A stretch of 64,000 nucleotides of DNA. Origin: Mesorhizobium sp. AR07. Lineage in GTDB: Bacteria; Pseudomonadota; Alphaproteobacteria; Rhizobiales; Rhizobiaceae. The stretch is from positions 6,008,501-6,072,500 of the forward strand of contig NZ_CP080525.1 of assembly GCF_024746815.1 (NCBI RefSeq). The letters run 5' to 3'. The notes below the pieces were generated by a model. It had not been told where the DNA came from and made no database searches. It saw nothing but the letters and a program-made list of their open reading frames with translations. Position numbers and translations under genes: made by a program. Positions within the stretch are counted from its first letter, which is position 1. Each line of letters opens with the position of its first letter. Positions 23,916-33,741 of this stretch are shown here, piece after piece.

Positions 23916-26246
23916 TCAAAGCGTATTCTGAATCGAGCCTATGAGGGCCGTGACGGCCTGCTTGTATTTTTCGAACTCCGGCGATGTTTGGCGGATTTCC
24001 GTGGTCGTTGTCTGCGGGCTGGCGTCAGTGGCCACACGGCTTAGCTTTTGGCCCATTTTCCGTTCGGCCCAGTCCACCACATAGCTGACTGTCTTGCCGG
24101 TGAGAAACGGGTTGGCCTGGATGACGGCCGACCCCAGCACGGCGCTCAGCTGCGCCGAACCTGTCGCCGACAGCACCTGATGCGCGCCTTCCATTCCCAG
24201 GAAATGACAGAGATAGAGACGGCCGGCGGTGATCTGGTGACCGCGCGCCCGAAGATAGGCCTCGCCTTCGCGCGCCAGATTGCGCACCATCTCGCGCGAG
24301 ATCGTGGCGTCGTAGCGCAAAGCGAGCAGGTCGGCGGTCGACAGCGAGCGCGCAAGTTCCGGGCGGTAGGTGTTCATCATCCTGATCCAGGTCTTGGTTA
24401 TGAACTGGCCGGCGCCGGTCGCTGAAGAATTTGGGTTCTTGGCGCGCGCGCTGCCACCACTTTCGACATGAACGATACGCTCGGTGAGCGTTTCGACAGC
24501 GGAATCGTTCGAAGCGACCGCCGTAACCGTGCCCAGCGGGTCGATCGCCTCGCCATTTTGATAAAGTTCGAAATGCAAATGAGGTCCGGTCGAAAGGCCG
24601 GTGGTGCCGATGTAGCCAATGATGTCGCCAGCTTTCACCTTGGTGCCGACGCCAGCCTCGATCGCAAATTTCTGCATATGCGCATAGCGCGTCTCGCGCC
24701 CGTTTGCGTGCGAGATCTTCACCAGATTGCCGTAGCTGCCTCCATCGCCCTGGAAGGTGATCTCGCCATCGAAGGCCGCTTCGATCGGAGTGCCCACCGG
24801 AGCCGCCCAGTCGACGCCCTTGTGGATGCGGACGGTTCCGAGAATTGGATGCTTGCGTGGCCCGAAGGTGGAGGTCATGACCCCGTTGACCGGCGTCACC
24901 ATGCCGTTGGTGACTGTCAGCGAGCGAACCTGATCGTCACCCGTAACGCACGCAAACTGGCCGTCGCTCTGCTGGAAGACGAAACAGTCGAGGCTTTTTT
25001 CGGTGCCCTGGACGCCCACATAAAGCACCCGCCCGGCACCCTCGTCCTTGCCGCGCGGCGTCTGCGAATAGATCAGCACAAGGCGCTGGTCCTCGCTTGC
25101 AAAGGCGTCCAGATCCTGCCCTCTCGAGAGATACATGATCGCTTCGCCGATCACGCCGGTCGGAACATTGTTGCGGGCTGCCGTCGAGTAGATCGCGTCG
25201 AGCAGGCGATACTGCCTTTTGTGCGTGCCTTCCGCTTGTGCGCCCGAATAGTTGAACAGATCTTCGCGGACCCAAGGATCGACACCCGATACGAACGCGC
25301 CCGCGGCGTTGCGCGTCAGCGTGCCGACGAACACGTTCTTGGCGTAGATCGAAACCTGCATGAGAGACATCGTGGTCGTCTCGCGCGTCGGCCTGAAACC
25401 GCGCATGGCAACGACATAACCCGCTTCCAGACCATCCCGGCTGAAAAGCGTCTTCAGGGCTTCGCCTGCCAGCTTGGCGTCGTCGGCGGAGAAATGCGCA
25501 TCGAGCGCAACGCTGTCCAAACTACGGTCGTTGAGGATCTTCACGAACGTGTCTTCGGTCGCTTCGAACCGCTGATACTCATTCGCGACGACCGCGACGC
25601 TTGTGTTGTTTTCGATCTGGGTCTTCTGGAATGCGGGAAGGGCTGCATCGCCGGCATCGATCGTTTCACCCCAGCCGGCTTCGGGATCGTCGGCGTCGGC
25701 TTGCGGGCCCGCAGTCGCCGGAGGCTCTTTGGTAGTGGGCGATGGCTGAAGATCGTTCTGGAGATCGCCGGACGGCGCGGCGGCGGTCTTTCGTTGCGCC
25801 TGGAAGAATGCGAAATCCTCCTGCGTCGACGGTATCGTCGTCATGAACTTCTCGCTGGCGCTAAGCATGACGTCGGACAGGATTTCGATCTGGGGAGAAA
25901 CCCCGGCCTGATCGAGTTCCGCCGGGCGAGGGATCGCCCGGCCTTTCGTTGCGGCGCCGGCCTCGGGCGCCAGCGTGATCCACATCGGGTCTCCGGCGAG
26001 GTCGATAATGGCAGGCACATAGACGGATGCGTCTGCCGGTACATCGTCCACGCCTTCGACCGCGTGCAGCTCCTGGTCTTCGTCACCGAACGACCAATAG
26101 TCCGCGGTGAGATAGAAACCGGCGGCGATGGAAAGCAGGGCAGCCACAGCGAGACCGGCAAAGAGCCTGCGCCAAAGCGTGCGCCTGCGAAGGGCAGCGC
26201 GCGCCTGCTTCTTCTGCTTGAAGCTCGTGTCGATGTTGTGCGTCAC
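23916..26246 (-). CDS. Membrane-anchored M23 endopeptidase plus lytic-transglycosylase-like protein
   Basis: A 776-residue inner-membrane protein. A basic N-terminus precedes one transmembrane helix (LFAGLAVAALLSIAAGFYLT). A large periplasmic region of unknown fold follows. Near residues 470-570 is an M23 (LytM) metallopeptidase with HKGVDWAAPVGTPI, YAHMQKF and the zinc motif PHLHFEL. Near residues 590-700 is a lysozyme/SLT-like segment: ERIVHVESGGSA, then NPNSSATGAGQF and KTWIRMM. The protein could cut both peptide and glycan bonds. The GTG at 26246 overlaps the upstream stop (GTGA) and has GGAAG before it; a GTG at 26276 is a longer option. It is last in the run that begins with the FHA gene, so it may open the cell wall for the secretion machine. 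Confidence 0.83.
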   Translation of the reverse strand: MTHNIDTSFKQKKQARAALRRRTLWRRLFAGLAVAALLSIAAGFYLTADYWSFGDEDQELHAVEGVDDVPADASVYVPAIIDLAGDPMWITLAPEAGAATKGRAIPRPAELDQAGVSPQIEILSDVMLSASEKFMTTIPSTQEDFAFFQAQRKTAAAPSGDLQNDLQPSPTTKEPPATAGPQADADDPEAGWGETIDAGDAALPAFQKTQIENNTSVAVVANEYQRFEATEDTFVKILNDRSLDSVALDAHFSADDAKLAGEALKTLFSRDGLEAGYVVAMRGFRPTRETTTMSLMQVSIYAKNVFVGTLTRNAAGAFVSGVDPWVREDLFNYSGAQAEGTHKRQYRLLDAIYSTAARNNVPTGVIGEAIMYLSRGQDLDAFASEDQRLVLIYSQTPRGKDEGAGRVLYVGVQGTEKSLDCFVFQQSDGQFACVTGDDQVRSLTVTNGMVTPVNGVMTSTFGPRKHPILGTVRIHKGVDWAAPVGTPIEAAFDGEITFQGDGGSYGNLVKISHANGRETRYAHMQKFAIEAGVGTKVKAGDIIGYIGTTGLSTGPHLHFELYQNGEAIDPLGTVTAVASNDSAVETLTERIVHVESGGSARAKNPNSSATGAGQFITKTWIRMMNTYRPELARSLSTADLLALRYDATISREMVRNLAREGEAYLRARGHQITAGRLYLCHFLGMEGAHQVLSATGSAQLSAVLGSAVIQANPFLTGKTVSYVVDWAERKMGQKLSRVATDASPQTTTTEIRQTSPEFEKYKQAVTALIGSIQNTL

Positions 26247-26746
26247 GGATTGCTTCCGGTCAGGAAGAACGTCCACCGCACCTGTTCAAGCGTATCGACT
26301 TCGAGAAACTGCGCGGCGATATGGCCGCGCTGCCAGCATTCGTCGATGCCGCGGATCGAGAAACGTCGCCGCTCGATGCACATTTCGGTCGATCCGGTGA
26401 GGATCGCATGACCAAACACGTCCGTCGCGTAGATGTAGATGTAGCGGTTGGTCAGTTCCTCGCGGATGACGTTCACGCATTGATTTGCGCCGATGGTCCA
26501 CCAGCCGTCGGTCTGGTCCGCATTGTCGATCTTCTGGCCGACGGCGAGATTGACGACGTCGAGCGTCTGGTTGCAGACGGTGAATTCGGCGCGCGCCTCG
26601 CTGGATGCCAGCACGGCCAGCAATGCGGCGCCGCAGAACACCGCGAGCCGCATGCGGCCCGTCAGGGCAAACAGGGCTCGAACCGGATCACGCTGCTTTA
26701 TGGGCAGGGCAGACAAGCGGGGCAAACACGAGCGGCGGCGTTGCAT
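26243..26746 (-). CDS. DUF1036-type exported protein
   Basis: A 167-residue protein. A hydrophobic signal segment (MRLAVFCGAALLAVLASSEARA, beginning at residue 32) is followed by FTVCNQTLDVVNLAVGQK, DGWWTIGANQCV and YIYIYATD, the hallmark of DUF1036, a small secreted or periplasmic domain. The function of the family is unknown. The start at 26746 is 12 bases after the kinase gene; the ATG at 26653 would begin right at the signal peptide and is equally possible. The stop overlaps the start of the peptidoglycan hydrolase gene. Confidence 0.75.
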   Translation of the reverse strand: MQRRRSCLPRLSALPIKQRDPVRALFALTGRMRLAVFCGAALLAVLASSEARAEFTVCNQTLDVVNLAVGQKIDNADQTDGWWTIGANQCVNVIREELTNRYIYIYATDVFGHAILTGSTEMCIERRRFSIRGIDECWQRGHIAAQFLEVDTLEQVRWTFFLTGSNP

Positions 26747-26758
26747 CGGGCGCCCATG

Positions 26759-29218
26759 CTATCCGCCGAGCCGGAAATACTTGGCGGTGGCTGAGAACTG
26801 AGATCCGGTGGTCCCGATTTCTTCAAGAATTTTGGGGAGCAGCACCGAGGCTGGCGTGGGCGCGGAGAACCCAGCCGCCTTAATATCCCGGGGGCCCGTG
26901 ATCACCATTATGATCTGCGGCACGGCCTTTCCGGCAGCCTTGTCGGCGGCGCCGAGACCAATCGGGATCTTGAAGGTAGCCCTGTCCGATTTTGCGACGA
27001 TGCGATCGTCGAGATTGAACACCATGCCTTTGTGATCGATCAGCAGCACGCTGGAAACGAGCCCGCCACGCGTCACCAGTGTGCCGCTGATCGGCGTACC
27101 GTTCGGCACCGATGTCCGATCCAGAACAAGCTGCGGCTTGTCGGCCGCGGTCTGCCCCAGAAAGCGCAGAAAGTTGGTGACCTCGCATTGGCTGGGTTCA
27201 ATGAGGCGGACGCTGATGTCCGGTTCGACATGGAATCTTGCCTGGAAATCGCCAAGCATGCGCTCGAATGGCTGGACCACCGTTCCAAATCCTTCGATCG
27301 CGGCGGCCTTGTCGGTTGCCGACGTCATGGTGGCATAAAAACAGTCACCGCCGCTGAAGTCGTGAACCCAGGAGACCCTTTGCGCGACGTCGTCGACGAC
27401 TGGGGGAATCACTGGTTTGGGCAGGTTCAATGCGATGACAGGTTGGTCCGGCTGTTTGGCTGCCGGTGACACAGGCTTTTGGCTCTCGGCGTTTGCGACA
27501 TCCGTCTGGCTTGCAGCGGGTTTTGGCGCCGGCGCCGTCTCCTTGGGCGGCTCTACAGGCTGGCTGGTTTGTGGCTCGGGCTTTTGGCTCCCGACAACCT
27601 CAGGCTGGGCCGGCGGCGGCGTTGCCGCCTTCACGGCTGCTGGCGGGGCTGGGGCGGTCGTCCGAGGCGGTGAAGCCGGCCTTTGACTGTCGCTGGCCAG
27701 CGTATCCGGCTGGATTGCCGGCTGTGCCTTTTGCGGCGGCGGCGGCGCGGTCGTTGCGGATGGCTTCGGGGGGACCTCGGTCTGCGCGGGGACTTCGGCG
27801 GGCTTGGCCGGCTGCGGCTTTTGAGCCACTGCTGCATCTGGCTGATTTTCAGTCGGCGGTGTGCTGGCCTCCGCTTTGGGCTGCACAGGCGGAACCGCCT
27901 TCGCTGGCTCAGGGGCGTTCGCGATGGTGTCCGCTGGAGCCGGCTTTGGCGTTTCCGGCGCAGGCTTCGATGGCTCTGGTGCGGAAAGCGATATCTTGCC
28001 GGCAGTCGGCGTCGCGGGCGTCATGAAGCCGCTCAGATACAGGCCCGCGCCGGAGGCGACAGCCAGCGTCGCCAAGGCAGCGATCGCGACGGTTCGGGTC
28101 TTTGTGGATTTCTTGGGCACATCAGCCGCGACCGCGCGCGGCGGGCCGACGACCGCCGAAGGTTGCGGTTCGGACAAATGCGCGGGCCGCACATGCCGGA
28201 CGAAGGGCTGCCCACCCGAACCTTTTGCGGCTGCGGCGTCGTTCCCCTCGACATTGGCTGGCTGGGTCTGGGTCTTGGTATCCGGCGCAAAGGTTGCCCC
28301 GGCCCGCGGCAAACCCGGCCGGTCACGGGGTGTGATGGACGTCGGCGGCGTTGTCCCCTCATTGTCGTCACGCGTCATCCTGGCGATTTCCGCCATGCTG
28401 ACCGGCCGGTCCTGCGGATCCGGCTGCAACATGGCTTCAACAATGTCACGAAAATCGTCATCGATGTCGGAGAGATCGGGCACGGTCCGGCGCTTTTCGA
28501 TGACCTCGAACTGCGACCCGCTCATGTCGATCGGCTTCCCGCGCAAAGCGGCAACCAGCACCAGCCCCAGGCTGTAGATGTCGGACTGCTCACTGACGTC
28601 GCCGCCGTAGAGCCCGAGCTGTTCGGGTGAAACGTAATTGTACTTCCCCGCGAATTTTCCGCCGATCAAGGTCTCACCGCCCACTGTCGCTGATCGTGCG
28701 ATACCGAAATCGATGATCTTTGCGCGGTCGACCCGGCCTCCCGGCAGGATGATGTTATCCGGGGAGAGATCTCGGTGTATGGCTCCAGCCTGGTGCACGG
28801 CGCTCAGGCCGGACGCGAGGCGATGGCAGAGTTTGCGGACCTCTTCCGTCGGCATCGCGCCACGTCGCATGATGTCGAACAGCGACTCGCCGTCGACGAA
28901 CTCCATGGCAAGGTAGGGACGGCCGATCCCGGGATCGATCGTGAAGACGTGATACCGCACGACCGCGTCATGCGACAGGTGATTGAGGATCGATGCTTCC
29001 TTGCGGAACAGAGACAGGATCGTCTGGTCACGGGCAAACTCGGGCAGGACGATCTTGATCGCGACGTGGTCGCCGGTCTGGATGTTGTGGCCGCGGTAGA
29101 CCTCCCCCATGCCACCGAATGCGATCCGCTCGTCAAGCTCGTATATGCCGCTGAGTTGCGTGCCGACGGCGGTGTTGGCCACGCCCGTCGATATTCGCGT
29201 CTTGTCGTCGGCGCTCAT
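26759..29218 (-). CDS. ppkA: T6SS-associated transmembrane Ser/Thr protein kinase (PpkA-type)
   Basis: An 819-residue Hanks-type kinase. The N-terminal catalytic domain has the glycine loop IAFGGMGEVYRG, Lys55 in HVAIK, the catalytic loop HRDLSPDN (D150), the DFG motif and the APE-like SPEQ; HRDLSPDN has Ser where most kinases have Lys, a variant common in this branch. Residues about 300-380 are a linker, one transmembrane helix follows (VAIAALATLAVASGAGLYLS), then a long Pro/Ala/Lys-rich periplasmic stretch and a folded C-terminal domain. In other bacteria PpkA phosphorylates an FHA protein or TssL to switch the T6SS on. The phosphatase gene lies 5 bases upstream and the TssM gene before that, so the same control is expected here. 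Confidence 0.9.
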   Translation of the reverse strand: MSADDKTRISTGVANTAVGTQLSGIYELDERIAFGGMGEVYRGHNIQTGDHVAIKIVLPEFARDQTILSLFRKEASILNHLSHDAVVRYHVFTIDPGIGRPYLAMEFVDGESLFDIMRRGAMPTEEVRKLCHRLASGLSAVHQAGAIHRDLSPDNIILPGGRVDRAKIIDFGIARSATVGGETLIGGKFAGKYNYVSPEQLGLYGGDVSEQSDIYSLGLVLVAALRGKPIDMSGSQFEVIEKRRTVPDLSDIDDDFRDIVEAMLQPDPQDRPVSMAEIARMTRDDNEGTTPPTSITPRDRPGLPRAGATFAPDTKTQTQPANVEGNDAAAAKGSGGQPFVRHVRPAHLSEPQPSAVVGPPRAVAADVPKKSTKTRTVAIAALATLAVASGAGLYLSGFMTPATPTAGKISLSAPEPSKPAPETPKPAPADTIANAPEPAKAVPPVQPKAEASTPPTENQPDAAVAQKPQPAKPAEVPAQTEVPPKPSATTAPPPPQKAQPAIQPDTLASDSQRPASPPRTTAPAPPAAVKAATPPPAQPEVVGSQKPEPQTSQPVEPPKETAPAPKPAASQTDVANAESQKPVSPAAKQPDQPVIALNLPKPVIPPVVDDVAQRVSWVHDFSGGDCFYATMTSATDKAAAIEGFGTVVQPFERMLGDFQARFHVEPDISVRLIEPSQCEVTNFLRFLGQTAADKPQLVLDRTSVPNGTPISGTLVTRGGLVSSVLLIDHKGMVFNLDDRIVAKSDRATFKIPIGLGAADKAAGKAVPQIIMVITGPRDIKAAGFSAPTPASVLLPKILEEIGTTGSQFSATAKYFRLGG

Positions 29219-29223
29219 CAGCC

Positions 29224-29997
29224 TCAGCCCCCCGCTTTGTACAGATCTGGACGGGGCGATTGCCCATCGCGCCCGTCTCCGATCTTCACAAGCACGATAG
29301 TCACGTTGTCTGTCCCGCCACGCGCCAGCACCGTTTCCAGCAGGTTTTCGCAGGCTGCCTGAGGGGTCGCGGACACTGTCGCCGCTTCGATCTCGGCGTC
29401 GGTGACATGCGCCGTCAAGCCATCGGTGCTCAACACAAAAATGTCTCCCGGCAGGATTTCACCTTGCTGGAAATCAATGACAATCTCGTCGCTGACGCCG
29501 ACCGCATGCGTAATGACATTGCGGCGCGGCCAGGTGAGCGCTTCGGCTTCGCTGAGCATGCCCTTGTCGATAAGCTCCTGAACTTCGGTGTGGTCTTTCG
29601 AGATCTGCGAGATCGAGGCGTCGCGGATCAGATAGACGCGGCTGTCACCCGCCCATATGCAGGCAAACCGCCCATCCATCGCCAACAGCGCGGCAACGGT
29701 GGAGCCGATGGTTATGCCGCGAGATTCGGATATGCTGCGGATCTCGGCATTGGCCCTGCTCAGCCTGTCCTCGAAGCGCGCCCGAAGATCCGGTGCGGAG
29801 CTCGCAATGCCGATCGTTGCCAGATGATCGACGATACTGGCTGAAGCGACCTCTCCGGCGTCATGTCCACCCATTCCGTCGGCTACCACCCAGAGGCCCG
29901 TTTGTGGCTCGACAAGATAGTTGTCTTCATTGAGCTCACGGACACAGCCTTTGTGGCTCACGCCGAAGCTTTCAAAAGGAAGGGCGACATTGTTCAA
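29224..29997 (-). CDS. pppA: PP2C-family Ser/Thr phosphatase (PppA-type)
   Basis: A 257-residue cytoplasmic phosphatase. The metal-binding motifs of PP2C are all present: NEDNYLV, VVADGMGGHDAGE, FACIWAGDSRVYLIRD, LSTDGLT and GGTDNVTIV. Length is typical of bacterial stand-alone PP2C enzymes. It should remove phosphate from the kinase's targets and so oppose PpkA; the two genes are separated by only 5 bases. The upstream gap of 158 bases to tssM contains a GC hairpin (GGCGCT/AGCGCC, 30044-30059), which could reduce read-through. Confidence 0.93.
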   Translation of the reverse strand: MNNVALPFESFGVSHKGCVRELNEDNYLVEPQTGLWVVADGMGGHDAGEVASASIVDHLATIGIASSAPDLRARFEDRLSRANAEIRSISESRGITIGSTVAALLAMDGRFACIWAGDSRVYLIRDASISQISKDHTEVQELIDKGMLSEAEALTWPRRNVITHAVGVSDEIVIDFQQGEILPGDIFVLSTDGLTAHVTDAEIEAATVSATPQAACENLLETVLARGGTDNVTIVLVKIGDGRDGQSPRPDLYKAGG

Positions 29998-30155
29998 TTT
30001 GCCACCAAGCGCTTCTCAAGCGTCCTCTGCGGCACACCTTGAGGGCGCTCGCTAGCGCCACTTTGCCACAGGCTCGAACATTAAAGTATCGAAAACTAAG
30101 GTCTGAGCGTCCGTGGTTTACGGGTCGGCGCCATGCCGACCAGATCAACCTCATC

Positions 30156-33100
30156 TCAAAACGCCTTGGGACAGCTGAACCCGGACAGCGCGGGGAGGAA
30201 GAAGGAGTTGGGGCCGGAGCCTGTCTGGATCGTATAGGTAACGTCGCGCCCGCCGATCACGAAACGTGCTTGCACGGTGTTGTCGTTGCTGGTGATGGCG
30301 GCCTTGTCCAGAAGCCGCTTCAATGCCCACGACCCTTCGAACTTGATGGCGGATTCGCGGCCTGGCATTGCCGGCGTCAGGCTTAGACTGGCGGACCCGG
30401 AGGCCGTACCGCTCGGCCAGGTCACCGTGCTCGGCGCGTTACCCGTCTGGTTGCTCTGGACGGTCTGGCCATCGACATCGAGTATCGCCGTATCGGCATC
30501 GCCATGCAGTGAGAAGGGGGTGAAGGTGACGCTGACCGACGGCACCGAACCGCCCGATGGAAAGAAGGCGTTGCGGATTTCCGCAGCCAGCTGGAAGTCT
30601 TTCAGGGTTGATTTCGACAGGTCGCGTCCAAAGCGCGCATCCTGCTTCCAGCTCCAATCCTGGCCGGTCATATCGATCAGCGAGGCAAGATTCTGTGCGA
30701 AGAACCGGTCCATCAGCCCGCCCGGGGCAAAAAGTTTCGCGAAATCCGCCATGGCAACATCCTCGGTGCCACTGCTGGCGAAGGGATAACGGCCGTTGAT
30801 CGCCGCCTCGCAGGGGGCCGTGACCGTCTGGTCGAGTATCCGGTTCAAGTTTGCCACCGAGGTTTCGGCGACGTTGCCTTCAAACTCATCCGCCGTTGCG
30901 TTGACCATTCGGCCGAGTTGCTTGGGCAGGCGCGAGACATTGGCGCGAAGGGTGGCGATCTGCAGCTGCAGATTCGCATTGACGCGCTCTGTCTGCGAGG
31001 GGACTTCGGCCGCCAGCTGCAGGCTCTGGTAGATCTCGCTGAAATTCTGGGTCAGTGCATCGATTGGGCGGTGCCCAGCAGGGCCGCTCACAAGTGCCTG
31101 GAATGGTCTGAACTGCGCTTCGATGTTCGCACCCGGATTCAGGTTCTGCGTGTCGGCGGATTTTGTGCCGGCGCGGCTTTGCGATTTGCCGGTGGCGATT
31201 TGTATGCCAATGCGGGCCAGGCCCTTGGCCAGATCCGCCGGGTTGCGTGGCTGGTTTTGAGCCGTACCTGCTTCGACCTCGGCGCCAGGACCATTGCCGT
31301 CACCTAGGTCTCGCGTCAGCGCTGTTTCATTGGCGATCGCCGCGAACAGCTGGTTTATCGGTGAGGTTGGGGAGGCCGCGGCTGAAAGCACGATGTAGTG
31401 CGGCTTGTCCGTCAGCATCGCCTTGAATTTCAACTGGCCGAGAACGCCGTTCCACGCTGCCGCGAACTCCTTCCCGTAGCGATCGAGAAGTTCGGGGCCG
31501 AGCTTGAGCAATTGCCGATCGATGTCGCCTTGTTCGCCGCCGCCACCGAGAACCCACTGCTCGTCGACAAGCATCTGCGCAATGCGCGAAAGCTGGGCAA
31601 GATAGAAATTGTCGAAGCCGGCATGGGTGTAGATGCCGGGAACACGAAGGCCTGACAGATCGCTGCCATCGATGCGCTCGAACAGCAGCTGTGCTTCCGG
31701 GCCGCCTTTCAGGGAAACGGAAAAATCGTCCAGGGCTGCCGCGTAGATCGCCGACTTGATCAATGCGGAAGCTCGATCGGCAAGGCTCATACGCCCGAGA
31801 GAGCGTTGGGCGGCTTCAACAAGCGGCTGGTTGAGCTCGAAAACGGGATCATAGGCATGGCCCAAGGCAAGCATGGCCCGCAGGTGCTTTTCGAGTTGCT
31901 CGCGTCCTTCGCGGTTGTTCTCGCCTGGATATCGGTTCTGCTCCCAATCCTGCTTCATCCAGGAAACGATCAACGCGTCATCGACCTTCGGCGCCTTGCC
32001 GCCAAGCATCAGATAGATTTTCAACGGTTCGTAGAGCGCGATGGGATCGGCCATCTTGGCCTGGATCGTCCGCTCGGCCTGGATCAGCAGGCGCGATCGG
32101 AACATTCGCTCCAGTGCTTGCCGATAAGCCGTTTTGGCGGCCGAAAGAAGCCTGTCGCGCTGACTGAGGCCGAACGTTTCCTTGATCGGTGTCGGCAAGT
32201 CACCGGTTTCGAATCCGGCCGGCAGATCGCGCAGCTGGTCGAGCGGGCCGATGACGTTTTCAAGATCGACATCGGCAACCGTGGTCGTCTTGAGCAGCGG
32301 GTCCGCCGCCTCGCGATACTGGCCCATGGCCGTAGTTGTAGAGGCGATCAGCGACCGGTTGGCCGCGAAGCTCAGCGCCAGGGTGCCGAGTACCGCGGCC
32401 GCGATCAAAGCGATTGCGCCGAGGCCGCCAAATCTAGCGATCGCCGCACGCCTTGCAGCCGATTTGTCGTACGAAACCCATCCGGATTCGGCAAAAATGA
32501 CGTCCGTCAGCAGATCATGCAAAAAGAAGCTTTTGCCGGTTCCGGAAAGATGAGGACGGGAATTGCCGCCGAAATTGCGGCCGATTGCCCCCAGCACCTG
32601 ATCGATCGGCGTTCCCTCTTGCGTGCCTGACGAAAAATAGAGCCCGCGCAGGCTGACGTTCACTTGGCTGCGGGTCGGATCGAACAGGCTGGTGACAAAA
32701 CTGGCAATTCGACCCCTCAGCGCGCCGAACTGTGCCGGAAAGCCAAAGATGGAGATGCGGGTGACCGGATCGGCTTCTTCCTGGAGGCGGTCGGCGATCT
32801 CGTCCGCCAGTCGTTTGGCCAGCGCATCGAATCCGGCGGGGGCCTCGGCGGCCATGTTCCTGTCGCGCTCCGCGGTCTGGAATGTCGCTCCCCATACCTT
32901 GCGTCTGCGCGGCTCGTCGAACCCGCCGAAGTAATCCATGAACCCGGAAACAAGATCGGCCTTGGTGAAAAGCAGATACACTGGAAACTGGATTTTCAGC
33001 GTCTCGTGTATTTCCCTCAGCCGGCTGCGTATCTCGACGATGTGGGCATCAAGCTGCTGATCGTCGAAGCTCATCAGATCGGCAAGGCTGATGGCCAGGA

Positions 33101-33719
33101 TAACGCCATTTATCGGTTGTCTGGTGCGGTATTTCTTGAGCAGCGACAAGAAGGCGAGCCAGCTCTTCTTGTCGCTCTCGGCATTGGAGTCCTGCGTCGT
33201 GTAGCGTCCGGCGGTGTCGATCAGCACGGCCTGGTCGGTAAACCACCAGTCGCAGGAGCGCGTTCCGCCAACACCAGCCACCGGTTGGGCGTCCCCCGAA
33301 CCCGCAAGCGGGAAATTCAGACCCGAATTGACCAGTGCCGTCGTCTTGCCGGTCCCCGGCGGGCCTATGATGATGTACCAGGGGATCTCATAGAGGAAGT
33401 TGCGCTTGCCGCTCGACCGTTTGAGCGCCGCCACGGCCTCATTCATGCGGGCTTCGAGCACCCGCGAATCGTCATCGCGGTCGTCGTTCTGTGCAACGAC
33501 GGTTTCGAGCTTTGTTTGCGCCTTTCTCGCTTGCCAGAAACGCAGCCCGTAGAACAGCGCCAGCGTCGCCACGATCACACCAATGATGGTCGCGCGCAGC
33601 CAGGCAGGTCCCAGCGGGCGGGTATCGGCGAAGCGGATCAAGGGTCCGGCAAACCACACTGCCGCAGCGAAACCGGCCAACGCCAACACGCTGAATATCC
33701 GCAGCAGCCAACGCGTCAT
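30156..33719 (-). CDS. tssM: Type VI secretion inner-membrane protein TssM (IcmF), copy 1
   Basis: A 1187-residue protein of normal TssM length. Two N-terminal transmembrane helices (RIFSVLALAGFAAAVWFAG and IIGVIVATLALFYGL) and a third after about residue 430 (IALIAAAVLGTLALSF) frame a cytoplasmic NTPase-like domain with Walker A GPPGTGKTT and the segment VLIDTAGRY. The remaining two-thirds is periplasmic and matches IcmF-related repeats ending in a beta-rich domain. In the T6SS it builds the trans-envelope complex with TssL and TssJ. It is 22 bases downstream of tssL copy 1 and upstream of the phosphatase and kinase genes. A second, divergent tssM is at 47350; this copy has no tssJ or tssK next to it. 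Confidence 0.95.
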   Translation of the reverse strand: MTRWLLRIFSVLALAGFAAAVWFAGPLIRFADTRPLGPAWLRATIIGVIVATLALFYGLRFWQARKAQTKLETVVAQNDDRDDDSRVLEARMNEAVAALKRSSGKRNFLYEIPWYIIIGPPGTGKTTALVNSGLNFPLAGSGDAQPVAGVGGTRSCDWWFTDQAVLIDTAGRYTTQDSNAESDKKSWLAFLSLLKKYRTRQPINGVILAISLADLMSFDDQQLDAHIVEIRSRLREIHETLKIQFPVYLLFTKADLVSGFMDYFGGFDEPRRRKVWGATFQTAERDRNMAAEAPAGFDALAKRLADEIADRLQEEADPVTRISIFGFPAQFGALRGRIASFVTSLFDPTRSQVNVSLRGLYFSSGTQEGTPIDQVLGAIGRNFGGNSRPHLSGTGKSFFLHDLLTDVIFAESGWVSYDKSAARRAAIARFGGLGAIALIAAAVLGTLALSFAANRSLIASTTTAMGQYREAADPLLKTTTVADVDLENVIGPLDQLRDLPAGFETGDLPTPIKETFGLSQRDRLLSAAKTAYRQALERMFRSRLLIQAERTIQAKMADPIALYEPLKIYLMLGGKAPKVDDALIVSWMKQDWEQNRYPGENNREGREQLEKHLRAMLALGHAYDPVFELNQPLVEAAQRSLGRMSLADRASALIKSAIYAAALDDFSVSLKGGPEAQLLFERIDGSDLSGLRVPGIYTHAGFDNFYLAQLSRIAQMLVDEQWVLGGGGEQGDIDRQLLKLGPELLDRYGKEFAAAWNGVLGQLKFKAMLTDKPHYIVLSAAASPTSPINQLFAAIANETALTRDLGDGNGPGAEVEAGTAQNQPRNPADLAKGLARIGIQIATGKSQSRAGTKSADTQNLNPGANIEAQFRPFQALVSGPAGHRPIDALTQNFSEIYQSLQLAAEVPSQTERVNANLQLQIATLRANVSRLPKQLGRMVNATADEFEGNVAETSVANLNRILDQTVTAPCEAAINGRYPFASSGTEDVAMADFAKLFAPGGLMDRFFAQNLASLIDMTGQDWSWKQDARFGRDLSKSTLKDFQLAAEIRNAFFPSGGSVPSVSVTFTPFSLHGDADTAILDVDGQTVQSNQTGNAPSTVTWPSGTASGSASLSLTPAMPGRESAIKFEGSWALKRLLDKAAITSNDNTVQARFVIGGRDVTYTIQTGSGPNSFFLPALSGFSCPKAF

Positions 33720-33741
33720 GGGTGCTTCCAGCAGGCCGTGC

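Noticed and set aside
24468..26411. Open frame of 647 codons on the plus strand opposite the peptidoglycan hydrolase gene
   Set aside because: The hydrolase on the minus strand has clear domains; the opposite translation is Arg-rich with no recognisable domain.
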